Shown here in pieces: positions 18,030-26,106 of a DNA stretch of 64,000 nucleotides. This DNA is from Rothia sp. SD9660Na. GTDB taxonomy: Bacteria > Actinomycetota > Actinomycetes > Actinomycetales > Micrococcaceae. The number at the start of each line of letters is the position of its first letter. Position 1 is the first letter of the stretch. The notes under the pieces are model-generated. The model was not told the origin of the DNA. It saw only the letters and a program-made list of their open reading frames with translations, and made no database searches. The DNA is taken from positions 1,054,001 to 1,118,000 of the forward strand of contig NZ_CP125946.1 in the NCBI RefSeq assembly GCF_030064065.1, written 5' to 3'. Made by a program: the position numbers and the translations under genes.

Positions 18030-18635
18030 TTCTAGAGCCCTTCTACGAGTAACCAGCTTGGATGAAGCAGCGATCTGGTCAGCCTCTTTAGCGTCCTGGC
18101 ACTCGCAGTATCAAGGCTTTATCAAGGAGAGAACCTGGTTATCTGATGGTTCTTGGCAGTACACCCATGAGCGTGTGCGTACTGCCTATAGGAGGCTTGA
18201 GCGTTTGGTGAAACAGGGTGTTGTGTTTACTTTTCTAGATTCAGACTTGCTCAGGGAGGGTTCTATTTCTCGTACCACGAATCACATAGAAGGCTATAAC
18301 GCGAAAATTCGTGCCATGTTGCGCGAGCATCGTGGAATGCCGGTGGAGCATCAGTGGCGGGCTGTGGGGTGGCTTTTGTGGGTGGATGCGGCTTGGGGTG
18401 CCAGTGTTGATGAGGTGATTAGGTTGGAGCCGGTGCCGGTGGTTGCTCTTGCTGGTCGGAGGAAGGAGGCTGCTGTGGGGCGTTCTTTGGATGAGTTGCG
18501 GGGTGTGTTTGTTGTGGGTGAGGGTGTGGTGGTGCGGCGTGGTTGGGGTGGTCGTGGTGGGTGACGCGCCCGGGGTGGGACACACTTTTCTGCCTATAAC
18601 CCCTATTTGAGGCGGCATGATGCTGTTAAGATAAA

Positions 18636-18665
18636 AACGTACCGGGCAAATCTGCCCGGTACGTT
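18636..18665 (+). other. 5' stem-loop of the small-peptide transcript
   Basis: Perfect 13-bp stem AACGTACCGGGCA / TGCCCGGTACGTT with an AATC tetraloop. It ends 7 nt before the ribosome-binding segment of the 37-residue ORF. A -10-like TAAGAT lies at 18627-18632, which would start the RNA close to this stem. It could instead be a terminator for transcription arriving from the IS. Confidence 0.6.
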
Positions 18666-18692
18666 CAAAAATCAAATAGAGGAGGTTTAGAA

Positions 18693-18806
18693 GTGGTAAC
18701 GACACTTCTGAACCTAGTTCTGATTCTAGCTGCGCTGGTAGCGATTGTCGATAGCCTTTTGAGCATCGTCGAGAAGCTTCTGAAGCTGCTAGATAACGAG
18801 GACTAG
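18693..18806 (+). CDS. 37-residue hydrophobic peptide, candidate type I toxin
   Basis: Not a recognised family. GTG start with AGGAGG 7 nt upstream; 37 codons. The peptide is a short polar start, a continuous hydrophobic helix (residues about 5-27, LLNLVLILAALVAIVDSLL) and a charged amphipathic end (VEKLLKLLDNED), the composition of small membrane-acting toxins. The ribosome-binding segment CAAATAGAGGAGG (18673-18685) is perfectly complementary to CCTCCTCTATTTG (18842-18854) in the 3' part of the same transcript, so the full-length mRNA would hide its start. Toxicity and any antisense regulator are inference. Confidence 0.6.
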   Translation: MVTTLLNLVLILAALVAIVDSLLSIVEKLLKLLDNED

Positions 18807-18814
18807 GAATATAG

Positions 18815-18854
18815 GGTGCAGAGGCCTCGGTCTCTGCACCGCCTCCTCTATTTG
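18815..18854 (+). promoter_or_regulatory. 3' hairpin plus anti-Shine-Dalgarno segment
   Basis: A 9-bp hairpin GGTGCAGAG / CTCTGCACC (18815-18840) is followed at once by CCTCCTCTATTTG (18842-18854), the 13-nt perfect complement of the upstream ribosome-binding region at 18673-18685. The terminator stem starts 3 nt later. This would form a long-distance 5'-3' helix. Confidence 0.6.
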
Positions 18855-18856
18855 AT

Positions 18857-18895
18857 AAACGCCCTCAACTCTTATTGAAAGGGTTGAGGGCGTTT
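18857..18895. terminator. Bidirectional terminator
   Basis: 13-bp stem AAACGCCCTCAAC / GTTGAGGGCGTTT with a 13-nt loop containing CTT/AAG. Lies between the + strand small-peptide unit and the - strand DUF3817 gene, and can serve both. Confidence 0.75.
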
Positions 18896-18914
18896 CGTTA
18901 GGCGAAAGTAGTTG

Positions 18915-19385
18915 CTAGTTCTTGGGCACGGGCGGGCCCGCCAGCAGGAGCACCACGAAGAGCAGAACCACAAAGGCAAGCAACAGGGCGCTGGCCAGGG
19001 CGGGCTTGGCCAGGACCCAGGCCTGGGCTTTCTCGAACAGGCCGGACGGCGCCGCCCCACCAGGTGCCAGACGCCAGCCCCCGCGCAGTAGGCCCCGCTT
19101 ATCGAGGAAAAGCTCAAAGGGAACCGTCGCAAAGGGAATCACCGACAGCAGCAGACCCGCGATGCCCACGGGAGCCTTCCACTGCTGGTTCACCCAGGTA
19201 AAGACAGTCACCACGCAGTAGCTCAGAAAAACAAACCCGTGAATACCACCGGCAATGGGCACAATATTGGTTACGCCGGTACCCCGCAGAATCAGGGCCG
19301 TAATGAGCAGAGCCCAGGTGATCATTTCAGCGGTGGCAAAAGTACGGAAGAGCGCCCGAGGGGTGGGCTTAGAATCTGGTCGCAT
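18915..19385 (-). CDS. DUF3817-type integral membrane protein
   Basis: 156 residues. Seen: transmembrane segments about 18-37, 45-65, 73-92 and 130-150, with the actinobacterial DUF3817 pattern AEMITWALLI, GGIHGFVFLSY and PFATVPFELF. Function unknown. The C-terminal helix (ALASALLLAFVVLLFVVLLL) follows a Gly/Pro linker and is an addition to the core domain. ATG start. Shares the 18857-18895 terminator with the facing unit. Confidence 0.85.
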   Translation of the reverse strand: MRPDSKPTPRALFRTFATAEMITWALLITALILRGTGVTNIVPIAGGIHGFVFLSYCVVTVFTWVNQQWKAPVGIAGLLLSVIPFATVPFELFLDKRGLLRGGWRLAPGGAAPSGLFEKAQAWVLAKPALASALLLAFVVLLFVVLLLAGPPVPKN

Positions 19386-19630
19386 GGTGTCCTAGGTGTT
19401 AGGGTGAGGGATTGCTTGTTTATAGACTCAGCACCACTTTACCGGTTCTCTTCTTCCTTGGCCCGGGCTAGTTCTAATAAGCTGTACTGGCCGATGAGCT
19501 AGGTACTGGCGTCGAAAACGATATCGCCGACTGCCCGTCTAGTTTCCAAAAATTCGGTGATGCCGTCTATAGCATTGTAGAAAAACAGTATGTCTCGACA
19601 TCGTGACCTAGCCACAGGAAGGAAGAGAGC

Positions 19631-19978
19631 ATGAACCGAACAGTTCGAGGTTGCCTGGGTATTGCGGCGGTTTCTACGACACTGGTGTGCCAGATAATAG
19701 CTCTGCTGTTTGTGGAAGTGCCCTCAGACCTTTTTCTGATGAGTACCGCTGCCGCTTTCTTCTTTCTGGTGCTCTCTACCTACCTTTTGTGGGAGTCAGA
19801 GAAGCCCTGGACGGTTGCTAGCGCCTTTTTCATGATGCTCTTTGTGGGTATGCGCTTTGATGCTGCCCCAGCCCTTAACCTCACAGCTGCCTTGGTGACA
19901 GGGTGCGCTGTCATGGCGGTATGGGGCCAGGCCACGGCTCTGCTTAAGCACAAAAACTCGAAAAAGTATAAGCAGTGA
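19631..19978 (+). CDS. Small membrane protein, unknown function
   Basis: 115 residues, not recognised. Seen: four likely membrane segments (about 7-28, 34-54, 60-78, 82-102) and a basic Lys-rich C-terminus (KHKNSKKYKQ) likely on the cytoplasmic side. ATG at 19631 has GGAAGGAAGAG upstream, a strong ribosome-binding site, which supports expression. No operon partner. Confidence 0.65.
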   Translation: MNRTVRGCLGIAAVSTTLVCQIIALLFVEVPSDLFLMSTAAAFFFLVLSTYLLWESEKPWTVASAFFMMLFVGMRFDAAPALNLTAALVTGCAVMAVWGQATALLKHKNSKKYKQ

Positions 19979-20045
19979 CTAGTGACTTCCTTGGACTCCA
20001 AGGGCGTGAGAGAGTCAGTTTTTCTCTAACCGATAGACTTACCCC

Positions 20046-20396
20046 ATGACCCACAAAATCTTTGACATGCCCGTTGCCGAGGTCTGGCCCCACTACCTGG
20101 TCAAGGTAGAACGCAAGGGGCAGGACACCGCCCTGGTTGAGACCGTCACCTGCTGGCTCACCGGCTACAGCCCCGCCGACCTGGCCCGCCACCTTGAGGG
20201 GCGGATATCCTTCCGCGACTTCTTCGCCTCAGCCCAGCTTAACCCCGCCGCGCACCTCATTACCGGCTCCATCTGCGGGTACAAGGTGCAGGAGATTGAA
20301 GACCCCCTTATGCAGCAGATTCGCTACCTCGACAAACTCGTTGACGAGGTAGCGAAGGGGCGTCCGCTCGAAAAAATCCTTCGAACCCTGCCCTAA
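20046..20396 (+). CDS. DUF2200 domain protein
   Basis: 116 residues matching DUF2200 across its length: IFDMPVAEVWPHYLVKVERK, VTCWLTGYS, FFASAQLNPAAHLITGSICG and IEDPLMQQIRYLDKLVDE. Family proteins are cytosolic, of unknown function, widespread as single-domain proteins of this length. ATG start. Monocistronic. Confidence 0.88.
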   Translation: MTHKIFDMPVAEVWPHYLVKVERKGQDTALVETVTCWLTGYSPADLARHLEGRISFRDFFASAQLNPAAHLITGSICGYKVQEIEDPLMQQIRYLDKLVDEVAKGRPLEKILRTLP

Positions 20397-20411
20397 TCCA
20401 GCTGAACTGGC

Positions 20412-20966
20412 TTATGCCAGTGCTTCGCCCAGGGCCTTATCTACGATGGGCAGGGCCTGCTCGTACTCGGCAAAGGCAGTGGCGGTGTCCGAAATCTTAC
20501 CCTCAGCATCAAACATCGCGCGGCCCAACTTGATATTCACCGCCGCGGGCACCAGCACCAGGCCGTAGTTCGGGCAGATTAGCTCGAACTGCGCAGCCGA
20601 CTTGAGCCCCGCCCCAAAACCATAGGACACCACCGCAACCGGCTTGTCCTTCCACTCAGCAAACAGGTAGTCCATGGCATTCTTCAATACTGCCGGCAGA
20701 CCACCGTTGTATTCAGGTAGGGCCACCACAAAACCGTCAAACCCAGAAACCAGCTCAGACCAGTCACGAGTGTGCTGGTGCTGGTAGGGAACCCCCGACT
20801 TGGGCGATGCAGGCTCGTCAAAGAGGGGCAGATTCTGCTCCGCCAAATCAATGATCTCGTAGGTGTGATTGCCCAGGGCAGCCAGATGCTCCTGCGCCCA
20901 GGCGCCCACCACTGGGCTAATACGGGTAGGGCGGGTAGAACCAAGAATAATACCGATGCGAGCCAT
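20412..20966 (-). CDS. NAD(P)H-dependent FMN reductase family flavoprotein
   Basis: Flavodoxin-like FMN reductase. Seen: N-terminal IGIILGSTRPTRISPVVG (phosphate-binding loop), LPLFDEPASP, the flavin-binding ALPEYNGGLPAVLKNAMDYL and KPVAVVSYGFGAG; 184 residues. ATG at 20966 with GAGGAG 5 nt upstream is better than the adjacent in-frame TTG at 20969. Likely reduces FMN or quinone-like substrates; the actual substrate cannot be read from sequence. Confidence 0.88.
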   Translation of the reverse strand: MARIGIILGSTRPTRISPVVGAWAQEHLAALGNHTYEIIDLAEQNLPLFDEPASPKSGVPYQHQHTRDWSELVSGFDGFVVALPEYNGGLPAVLKNAMDYLFAEWKDKPVAVVSYGFGAGLKSAAQFELICPNYGLVLVPAAVNIKLGRAMFDAEGKISDTATAFAEYEQALPIVDKALGEALA

Positions 20967-21085
20967 CAAAACTCCTCAAACTAGATAGGACGGTCTACCC
21001 CAGTTTACGGCGCATAGGCCCGTTGAGGAGTAGTGGGCACCGTGTGGGCTACCATAGTGAGAAAGACCACCCACGAAAGGTCCCC

Positions 21086-21451
21086 ATGATCACCATCGTC
21101 CTCTTCCATCACGCCGCGGGGCTGACGGACGGCGTCCGATCGCTCGCTGACCGCCTGGCTCAAGCCGGGCATTTAGTGACCACCCCGGACCTCTACAACG
21201 GGCACCGCTTTACCACGATCGAAGAAGGGATGGCCTTTTACCGGGAGCTCACCCACGAGCAGGTACTGGCCCGCGCGCAGGCTGCCGTAGCGGCACTCAC
21301 TGGGCCCTTTGTGGTGGCCGGGGTATCTCTCGGGGCAATGGTCGCCCAGACCCTGGCTCAGACGGACGCCCGCGTCCAGGGCCTGCTTGCCCTTATAAAG
21401 GGCATGATAGTTCAAAAGAGGTCGTCGTGTGTTCCTGTTCGCAGGAAATAG
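21086..21451 (+). pseudogene. Truncated dienelactone hydrolase-like gene
   Basis: N-terminal half of an alpha/beta hydrolase: TIVLFHHAAGLTDGVRSLAD, TPDLYNGHRF and nucleophile-elbow motif VVAGVSLGAMVAQTLA. The family is about 190-240 residues; here homology stops after LLAL (about residue 103) and an unrelated 18-residue basic end follows. The catalytic Asp and His would be missing. The usual nucleophile Cys of true dienelactone hydrolases is Ser here. ATG at 21086. Confidence 0.7.
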
Positions 21452-21505
21452 GCGTGAGTTTTGCTTGTTCTCCAGATTAAAAGCCAGTCACCGGCATTTG
21501 CCACG

Positions 21506-21862
21506 TTAGATTCTTAGGTCATCAAACATGTCCTGGGCATTCTTAAATCTACTGGTACCCTCCTTTTCCATCGCAAGCGAATCAGAAATGGATTCCTGGG
21601 TTTCTGCGTTGGGTTGGGGGTATTCCAGTGTAAGCGGTATGCGCTGCTCGCGTATTGCTGCCCCATGACCGTGAAAAAGGCCTTCTTCCAGCCGTGCAGC
21701 AGGGAGGTTGTCATGGTGCTGACCGCACCTGCCCCCGGGGTTAAAGAAATTACCAGGCAGCGACGAGGGAAAGCCAAAGGGTAGGGGTCATAGCTCTTCA
21801 TAGTAGCGAAAAACAAAGGTGCTGAGGGGCGGTGTTTTATAGCTGTTGTCAGCGGAGACCAC
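21506..21862 (-). pseudogene. Possible decayed ORF
   Basis: A - strand frame reads as a protein-like acidic sequence ending AETQESISDSLAMEKEGTS and AQDMFDDLRI, preceded by YKTPPLSTFVFRYYEEL, but is broken by TGA at 21788-21790. Not recognised. A second overlapping open frame (21514-21864) has poor composition and I treat it as a shadow. Together with the truncated hydrolase this suggests a rearranged stretch between 21430 and 21900. Confidence 0.3.
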
Positions 21863-21896
21863 AAGAAGAAACACCAGTGTTTCCACCGCAGACAGT

Positions 21897-22649
21897 TTAT
21901 TCAGTTTGTGCGTCTAAAACCTGCCGGAACCATACCTTTTCAAAAGCGCTATGCTCCTTGCTCGCTAAGGCAATCTCACACCAGTTTCTGACCTCGGTGC
22001 GGTCAAGAATTTCAGCCTGACACAGTGCTGGTAGCAGGAATTCCCGAACGGTGTGAATCGGCAGGCGGATCTCATCGGCCTGCCGTAAGGAAAGCCCCTT
22101 CGCGCTTGGTCCCAGGAAAACCGCCCTCACCATGTGGCGACACTCCAACGGGTTCTGCACTAGCACGTCATACACCCACCCCAGGTGGAAACGACCAGTG
22201 AAGAAAACGAAGCCAGCCTCGCGCGAAGCGGGTAGAGATACGTCATAACGCCCATCAAACCACTCGGCGGCTCGGAGAATAGCTGCCCTCCTGTCATAGT
22301 TTTTTGGAGCCTTGACGTAGAGCCCGCTCCATGCCTCAAAAACCTGAGCCAGGGCGCCCGGAAAAAGCTCAGGTATCGACTCCCTAATGAACCGATGAGA
22401 CAAAGGCACCTGCCGCAGCAAAGAATCCACATCAGGGAACACAACAACATCAGCTGCGTGACGGTGCTCCTCAGTGAGCGGGCCGTACCACTGCTGGGAC
22501 ATTTCTCCCGGCGCACCCCTCAACACGACTTGAGCCAATGGCTTGAGCGGGGCCAACACCTGCATGCGTTCTTCAGGTTCTACACTCTGAAGATGGTTCA
22601 CTAGGTTTTCCGCTTGACCCCGGGTGAGAAAATCTAGGAGCTCAGACAT
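21897..22649 (-). CDS. Hypothetical soluble protein, 250 residues
   Basis: Not recognised. Seen: a largely helical, Leu/Ala-rich protein with no signal peptide or membrane segment, with regularly spaced helices such as QAENLVNHLQSVEPEERMQVL and AILRAAEWFDGRYDV (each quoted in part). The helical-repeat look recalls the DUF6493 type of actinobacterial proteins, but I cannot confirm it. ATG start; single gene, divergent from the MFS gene by 40 bp. Confidence 0.65.
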   Translation of the reverse strand: MSELLDFLTRGQAENLVNHLQSVEPEERMQVLAPLKPLAQVVLRGAPGEMSQQWYGPLTEEHRHAADVVVFPDVDSLLRQVPLSHRFIRESIPELFPGALAQVFEAWSGLYVKAPKNYDRRAAILRAAEWFDGRYDVSLPASREAGFVFFTGRFHLGWVYDVLVQNPLECRHMVRAVFLGPSAKGLSLRQADEIRLPIHTVREFLLPALCQAEILDRTEVRNWCEIALASKEHSAFEKVWFRQVLDAQTE

Positions 22650-22689
22650 GAGCCCAGTCTACCCATAGCCGACCCTAGAATAGATAAAC

Positions 22690-23931
22690 ATGAACACCCA
22701 CCAGCAGCGCCGCGTCCTCTGGGCCCTGGCCCTCACCCAGGTCTTTGGAACCATCGGCGTAGGAGCAGCCCCCTCCATTGGCGTGCTCCTGGCCAGCGAG
22801 GTCACCCAGAACGAGGCACTAGCTGGAATCGCCCGCACCGCCTCCACCTTCGGGGCCGCCCTCTTCGGCATACCCCTAGCCAACCTTGCAGCCCGCACCA
22901 GCCGCCGCACCGCCCTCACCACCGGCTGGGCCACCGCCACCCTCGGCGCCACCCTGCTGGCCTTCGCCGCCTCCACCGCAAGCATCACCCTGGTAACCCT
23001 CGGCCTACTTCTCATGGGAGCAGGCTCCGCCGCCGCCCTCCAAGCCCGCTTCGCGGCAACCGACCATGCCACCGACGCCAACCGCGGCTCAGCCCTCAGC
23101 TTCATCGTCTGGGTTGGCACTATCGGCTCTGTGCTCGGCCCCAACATTGGCGCCCCGGCTGCCGCGCTCGCGCCATCCCTGGGCATCAACCTCTACAGTG
23201 CAGCCTTTGCTCTGGCGGCTATCGCTATGGCCGCCGCGACCCTGCTGGTCTTCACCCTCTTGCCAGGCAATAAAAAGGACGCCGCACACAGCTTGTCTAC
23301 CGCGGGGCAGGGGGAACAGGCGTCCGCCCCAAAGAAGCCCACCCTGGGTGCAAAAATCGGGGCCTTCATCCGCGAAATTGCGGGCAACAGGCAGGCCCGC
23401 TTCGCGGCCATTAGCCTGCTGGGGGCGCACATGGTAATGGTTTCAGTGATGACCATGACCCCGGTGCACATGAACCATCAGGGCTCAGGCATCGAAATCA
23501 TCGGCCTGACCATCAGCCTGCACGTGCTGGGCATGTACGGGCTGTCTCCCCTGATGGGGCTGGGCGCAGACCGGCTGGGGGAGCGCACCATGATTCTGCT
23601 CGGCACTGCCCTGTTGACTCTGGCTGTAGCGTTAGGCGCCCTTGCCCCTCACAGCACACCTGCCATGGTGGCTAGCCTGATCCTGCTGGGTGTGGGCTGG
23701 TCGGCAACCTTCGTGGCGGCGTCCTCCCTGTTTGCGGCGTCCTTGCCGACTGAAAGCCGCACCCGGGCAGCAGGTGGCCTGGATTCGCTCACCAATCTGG
23801 GGGCTGCAACCGCTGCCCTGGCCTCGGGTTTCATTATGGCGGCAACCTCTTTCCCGGCGCTCGCCTGTATCGCAGCCCTGGCGCTGCTGCCCTCACTGGT
23901 GCTAGCCCGGCCAGCTTCTGTGCGCGCGTAA
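22690..23931 (+). CDS. Major facilitator superfamily transporter
   Basis: 413 residues, 12 predicted transmembrane helices with a cytoplasmic loop after helix 6 (about 197-235). Seen: ALTQVFGTIGVGAAPSIGVLL in helix 1, a loop 2-3 basic motif (LAARTSRRTALTTG) equivalent to the MFS GxxxDRxGRR motif, and GLGADRLGERTMILLG after helix 8. Drug/efflux-type exporter is the likeliest role; substrate unknown. Converges on the flavoprotein gene with a 5-bp gap. Confidence 0.9.
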   Translation: MNTHQQRRVLWALALTQVFGTIGVGAAPSIGVLLASEVTQNEALAGIARTASTFGAALFGIPLANLAARTSRRTALTTGWATATLGATLLAFAASTASITLVTLGLLLMGAGSAAALQARFAATDHATDANRGSALSFIVWVGTIGSVLGPNIGAPAAALAPSLGINLYSAAFALAAIAMAAATLLVFTLLPGNKKDAAHSLSTAGQGEQASAPKKPTLGAKIGAFIREIAGNRQARFAAISLLGAHMVMVSVMTMTPVHMNHQGSGIEIIGLTISLHVLGMYGLSPLMGLGADRLGERTMILLGTALLTLAVALGALAPHSTPAMVASLILLGVGWSATFVAASSLFAASLPTESRTRAAGGLDSLTNLGAATAALASGFIMAATSFPALACIAALALLPSLVLARPASVRA

Positions 23932-23936
23932 AGACC

Positions 23937-25025
23937 TTAACGGGTCAAGAGCCGGTGCAGCTTGCGCACTGCTACGCGCCCAGCCCGGTTAGCCCCTACC
24001 GTCGATTGGCTGGGGCCGTAACCGATGAGGTGCAGGCGGGGCTGGGCGGCTACCTGGGTACCGTCCATCTGGATGGCGCCCAGCTCGTTGCGCAGATGCA
24101 GCGGGTCAAGGTGGGCGAGCGCCGGTTTAAACCCGGTAGCCCACAGGATAGCGTCAAGGTCGGTGTGGCTGCCGTCGGCCTCAATCACGCCGGTTGCGTC
24201 GATACTGCTGAACATGGGGCGGCGGTTCAGGGCGCCGCGGGCTTTGGCGGCCCGGGCGTAGGGCGTCCACCCCAGACCTGTGTAGCTGACGACCGAACCG
24301 GTGGGGATCCCGGCCTCAGCGTCGGCGGTAACGCGGGCTACCACATCGCGCCCGTATTCGGTATTGAACTCGGCGTCGCGGAAGACCGGTTCGCGTCGGG
24401 TGTACCAGAAGGTGGTGGCAACCCGCGAGATTTCCTCCAGCTGCTGCACCGCTGAGATACCGCCGCCAACAATCGCGATCCGCTGGCCGGTGAAGTCCTC
24501 AAGCCTCACGTAATCGCGGGTGTGCAGCTGCCGCCCCTGAAAGGACGCCTGCCCCGGGTAGGCGGGCAAGATGGGGTTATTCCAGGTGCCGGTGGCATTG
24601 ACGATTGCTGCTGCCTGCCAGGTGCCGTTGGTGGTGGCGAGTTCAAAGGGTAGGTCGGGGTTGCCAGTCTTGGTAACGCCAAGGACGGCGACCGGCCGGG
24701 CGATGGCCAGCTGTTGGGTTGCCTCGAAGTCGGCGAAGTAGGAGGGGATGGCCCGTTTGCTGGGTTGGGTTAGCTCCACCTGGGGCCGGGGAAAGTCAGG
24801 GAGGTCGAAGATGTTGTTGACGGTGGCCATGGTCAGGGAGTCCCAGCGGTGGCGCCAGGCACCACCGGGACCTTCAGCAGCATCAAAGACGACGTAGGTG
24901 AGCGGGGCTGTGGGCTGGGTCAGGGCATTGGCGTAGCCACGCTGGGCTAGGTGGTAGCCGGCCGAGAGGCCAGCCTGCCCGCCGCCGATGACGATGACGG
25001 TGGCCTGGCGAATCATACTTTCCAT
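23937..25025 (-). CDS. FAD/NAD(P)-binding flavoprotein oxidoreductase
   Basis: 362 residues of the flavin monooxygenase/thioredoxin-reductase-like fold. Seen: FAD-binding VIVIGGGQAGLSAGYHL at the N-terminus, the GGAWRHRWDSL segment, NAD(P)-binding IAIVGGGISAVQQLEEI (about 166-182) and ILWATGFKPAL near the C-terminus. Likely an FAD- and NADPH-dependent monooxygenase or metabolite oxidoreductase. ATG at 25025 has AAGGA at good spacing; ATG at 25031 is the longer alternative. Confidence 0.88.
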   Translation of the reverse strand: MESMIRQATVIVIGGGQAGLSAGYHLAQRGYANALTQPTAPLTYVVFDAAEGPGGAWRHRWDSLTMATVNNIFDLPDFPRPQVELTQPSKRAIPSYFADFEATQQLAIARPVAVLGVTKTGNPDLPFELATTNGTWQAAAIVNATGTWNNPILPAYPGQASFQGRQLHTRDYVRLEDFTGQRIAIVGGGISAVQQLEEISRVATTFWYTRREPVFRDAEFNTEYGRDVVARVTADAEAGIPTGSVVSYTGLGWTPYARAAKARGALNRRPMFSSIDATGVIEADGSHTDLDAILWATGFKPALAHLDPLHLRNELGAIQMDGTQVAAQPRLHLIGYGPSQSTVGANRAGRVAVRKLHRLLTR

Positions 25026-25033
25026 GGGCATCC

Positions 25034-25852
25034 TTAGGAAGTGGGAGCGGAGCGTGTAGCGGCAGCGCGGAGCTGCTCGGCAAGGGTGCTGGCCTGGATG
25101 GTTGTGGTCCAGCGGGTTAAGGGCCGCATTGCGGCACTGAGCGGACGGCGCAGCAACCGCAGAGAGCGGGGCAGGTTTGCCTCGGGCGCGCGGAGCCAGC
25201 TGCTGGTTACCTGAGCGAGGGTCCCTGAATCCTGGGGGAGCAGGGTAACCTCAATGAGCTGTGTGTTGAACCGCCGCTGCTGGGGGAAACCTAACTCATA
25301 GGTTACCCGGTAGTCAGCCGAGGTGTGGGTGAGCTGGGTCTGCCGGGTTGTTCCTAGCTGCGTGCCGCCCGCACTAGATACCCCGGCCTGCTCCTTTATC
25401 ACTGAATCGCCTATGCTCTCAGCACTGAGGTTGAGGTTTTCGCGAACCTGCTCGGAGCTTACCCCGCAACGCTCAAGGGCTTCTGTGATGACGCCGGTGG
25501 GTTCGCTCAAGAGCGCTAGGGCAAGAGCCTGCGGGGTGATGGCCTGCTGCAGGAGTTTCTGGGCTCGGTCAGTGAAGTCGAAACCGGCGAGGTTGGGCAG
25601 GGGCTGGCGCGCAGGCACCTCCTGCATGCCCAAGGTGGCAAGGAGGGATGATTCGAGAGAAGCCAGTGCCTGCTGGGCTTTCTCTTCGGTGACCCCGCGG
25701 CTACGCAGGGCTGCCCCTGTTGTACCCGCATCGAGGGTGAGGGCTATGAAGAGGTCTTGGGTGTCGATGAGGGCTGCCCCGCGGGCTGCTGCGGCGGTAC
25801 GGGCTGCGGTCATTATGGCTAGGTAGTCGGCCCATTTCGAAGCGGTGCTCAT
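25034..25852 (-). CDS. Clp N-terminal-domain protein
   Basis: 272 residues. The N-terminal half resembles the double-repeat substrate-binding domain of ClpA/ClpC (DTQDLFIALTLDAGTTGAAL and TPQALALALLSEPTGVITEAL), but there is no ATPase. The second half (YRVTYELGFPQQRRFNTQLIEVTLL, in part) looks like an SRPBCC/START-type beta-rich domain. Encoded 5 nt after the HTH gene, forming a two-gene operon seen in other actinobacteria. An adaptor or sensor for the HTH protein is an inference. ATG at 25852; the open frame extends upstream over the HTH gene. Confidence 0.75.
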   Translation of the reverse strand: MSTASKWADYLAIMTAARTAAAARGAALIDTQDLFIALTLDAGTTGAALRSRGVTEEKAQQALASLESSLLATLGMQEVPARQPLPNLAGFDFTDRAQKLLQQAITPQALALALLSEPTGVITEALERCGVSSEQVRENLNLSAESIGDSVIKEQAGVSSAGGTQLGTTRQTQLTHTSADYRVTYELGFPQQRRFNTQLIEVTLLPQDSGTLAQVTSSWLRAPEANLPRSLRLLRRPLSAAMRPLTRWTTTIQASTLAEQLRAAATRSAPTS

Positions 25853-25857
25853 GGTAG

Positions 25858-26106
25858 CTAGGGCGCCTTTCTGCGCGGTAGGGGAATGGTGGGGTCGATG
25901 CGTTTGGCATATTTCTTGTGAACGGCCTGTCTGCTCACCCCTAGACAGTCGGCTATAGCTTGCCAACTCATACCGGTGCGCAGGGCTGCTTCGACCTGCT
26001 GGTGTTCAAGATTGTCGGTTAGCGAGCGCAGGGCAGCAATGGCGAGAAGGCCCCGCCGGGGGTCTGTGGTATCTGCTGCCTGCTGGGTGGTTTGGGGGAG
26101 CTCCAT
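25858..26106 (-). CDS. Small helix-turn-helix regulator paired with Clp-N protein
   Basis: 82 residues with a clear helix-turn-helix (VEAALRTGMSWQAIADCLG then VSRQAVHKKYAKRI) of the sigma-region-4/AsnC-like kind. It begins with the operon promoter at most a few bases away from the ATG, so the mRNA may be leaderless. The downstream Clp-N gene is co-transcribed. Likely autoregulatory through the repeats at 26107-26144. Confidence 0.8.
   Translation of the reverse strand: MELPQTTQQAADTTDPRRGLLAIAALRSLTDNLEHQQVEAALRTGMSWQAIADCLGVSRQAVHKKYAKRIDPTIPLPRRKAP

Larger units (their letters stand above)
16092..18564 (+). pseudogene. Broken transposase of the outer IS
   Basis: One transposase frame can be followed across the inner IS: a zinc-ribbon N-terminus (CLICNQRTKRNG, RYRCTHCGASRTIK), then DDE-type segments (LDGIYIS, IVDGGAGFAS, CLVHIYRN) up to the insertion, continuing after it with SLDEAAIWSASLASW, TTNHIEGYNAKIRAML and WLLWVDAAWG. 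Damage: in-frame TAA at 16280-16282 where Gln is expected; a probable one-base loss in the A run near 16099, since the GTG start at 16092 is out of frame with the body; and the 1338-bp insertion. Excision with one 8-bp duplication restores the frame exactly. Confidence 0.88.
15993..18602 (+). mobile_element. Outer insertion sequence (IS1249-like), interrupted
   Basis: Ends are defined by perfect 26-bp terminal inverted repeats (15993-16018 and 18577-18602) flanked by an 8-bp target duplication CTATTTGA (15985-15992 and 18603-18610). Removing the inner IS and one copy of its duplication leaves about 1264 bp with one degenerate transposase gene on the + strand. Transposase content and 8-bp duplication fit the IS1249/IS256 group. 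It is inactivated by a stop codon and by the second IS. Confidence 0.92.

Noticed and set aside
21514..21864. 116-residue - strand ORF
   Set aside because: Open but with Arg/Pro/Ser-rich composition; another frame across the same DNA looks more protein-like, so this is treated as a shadow.
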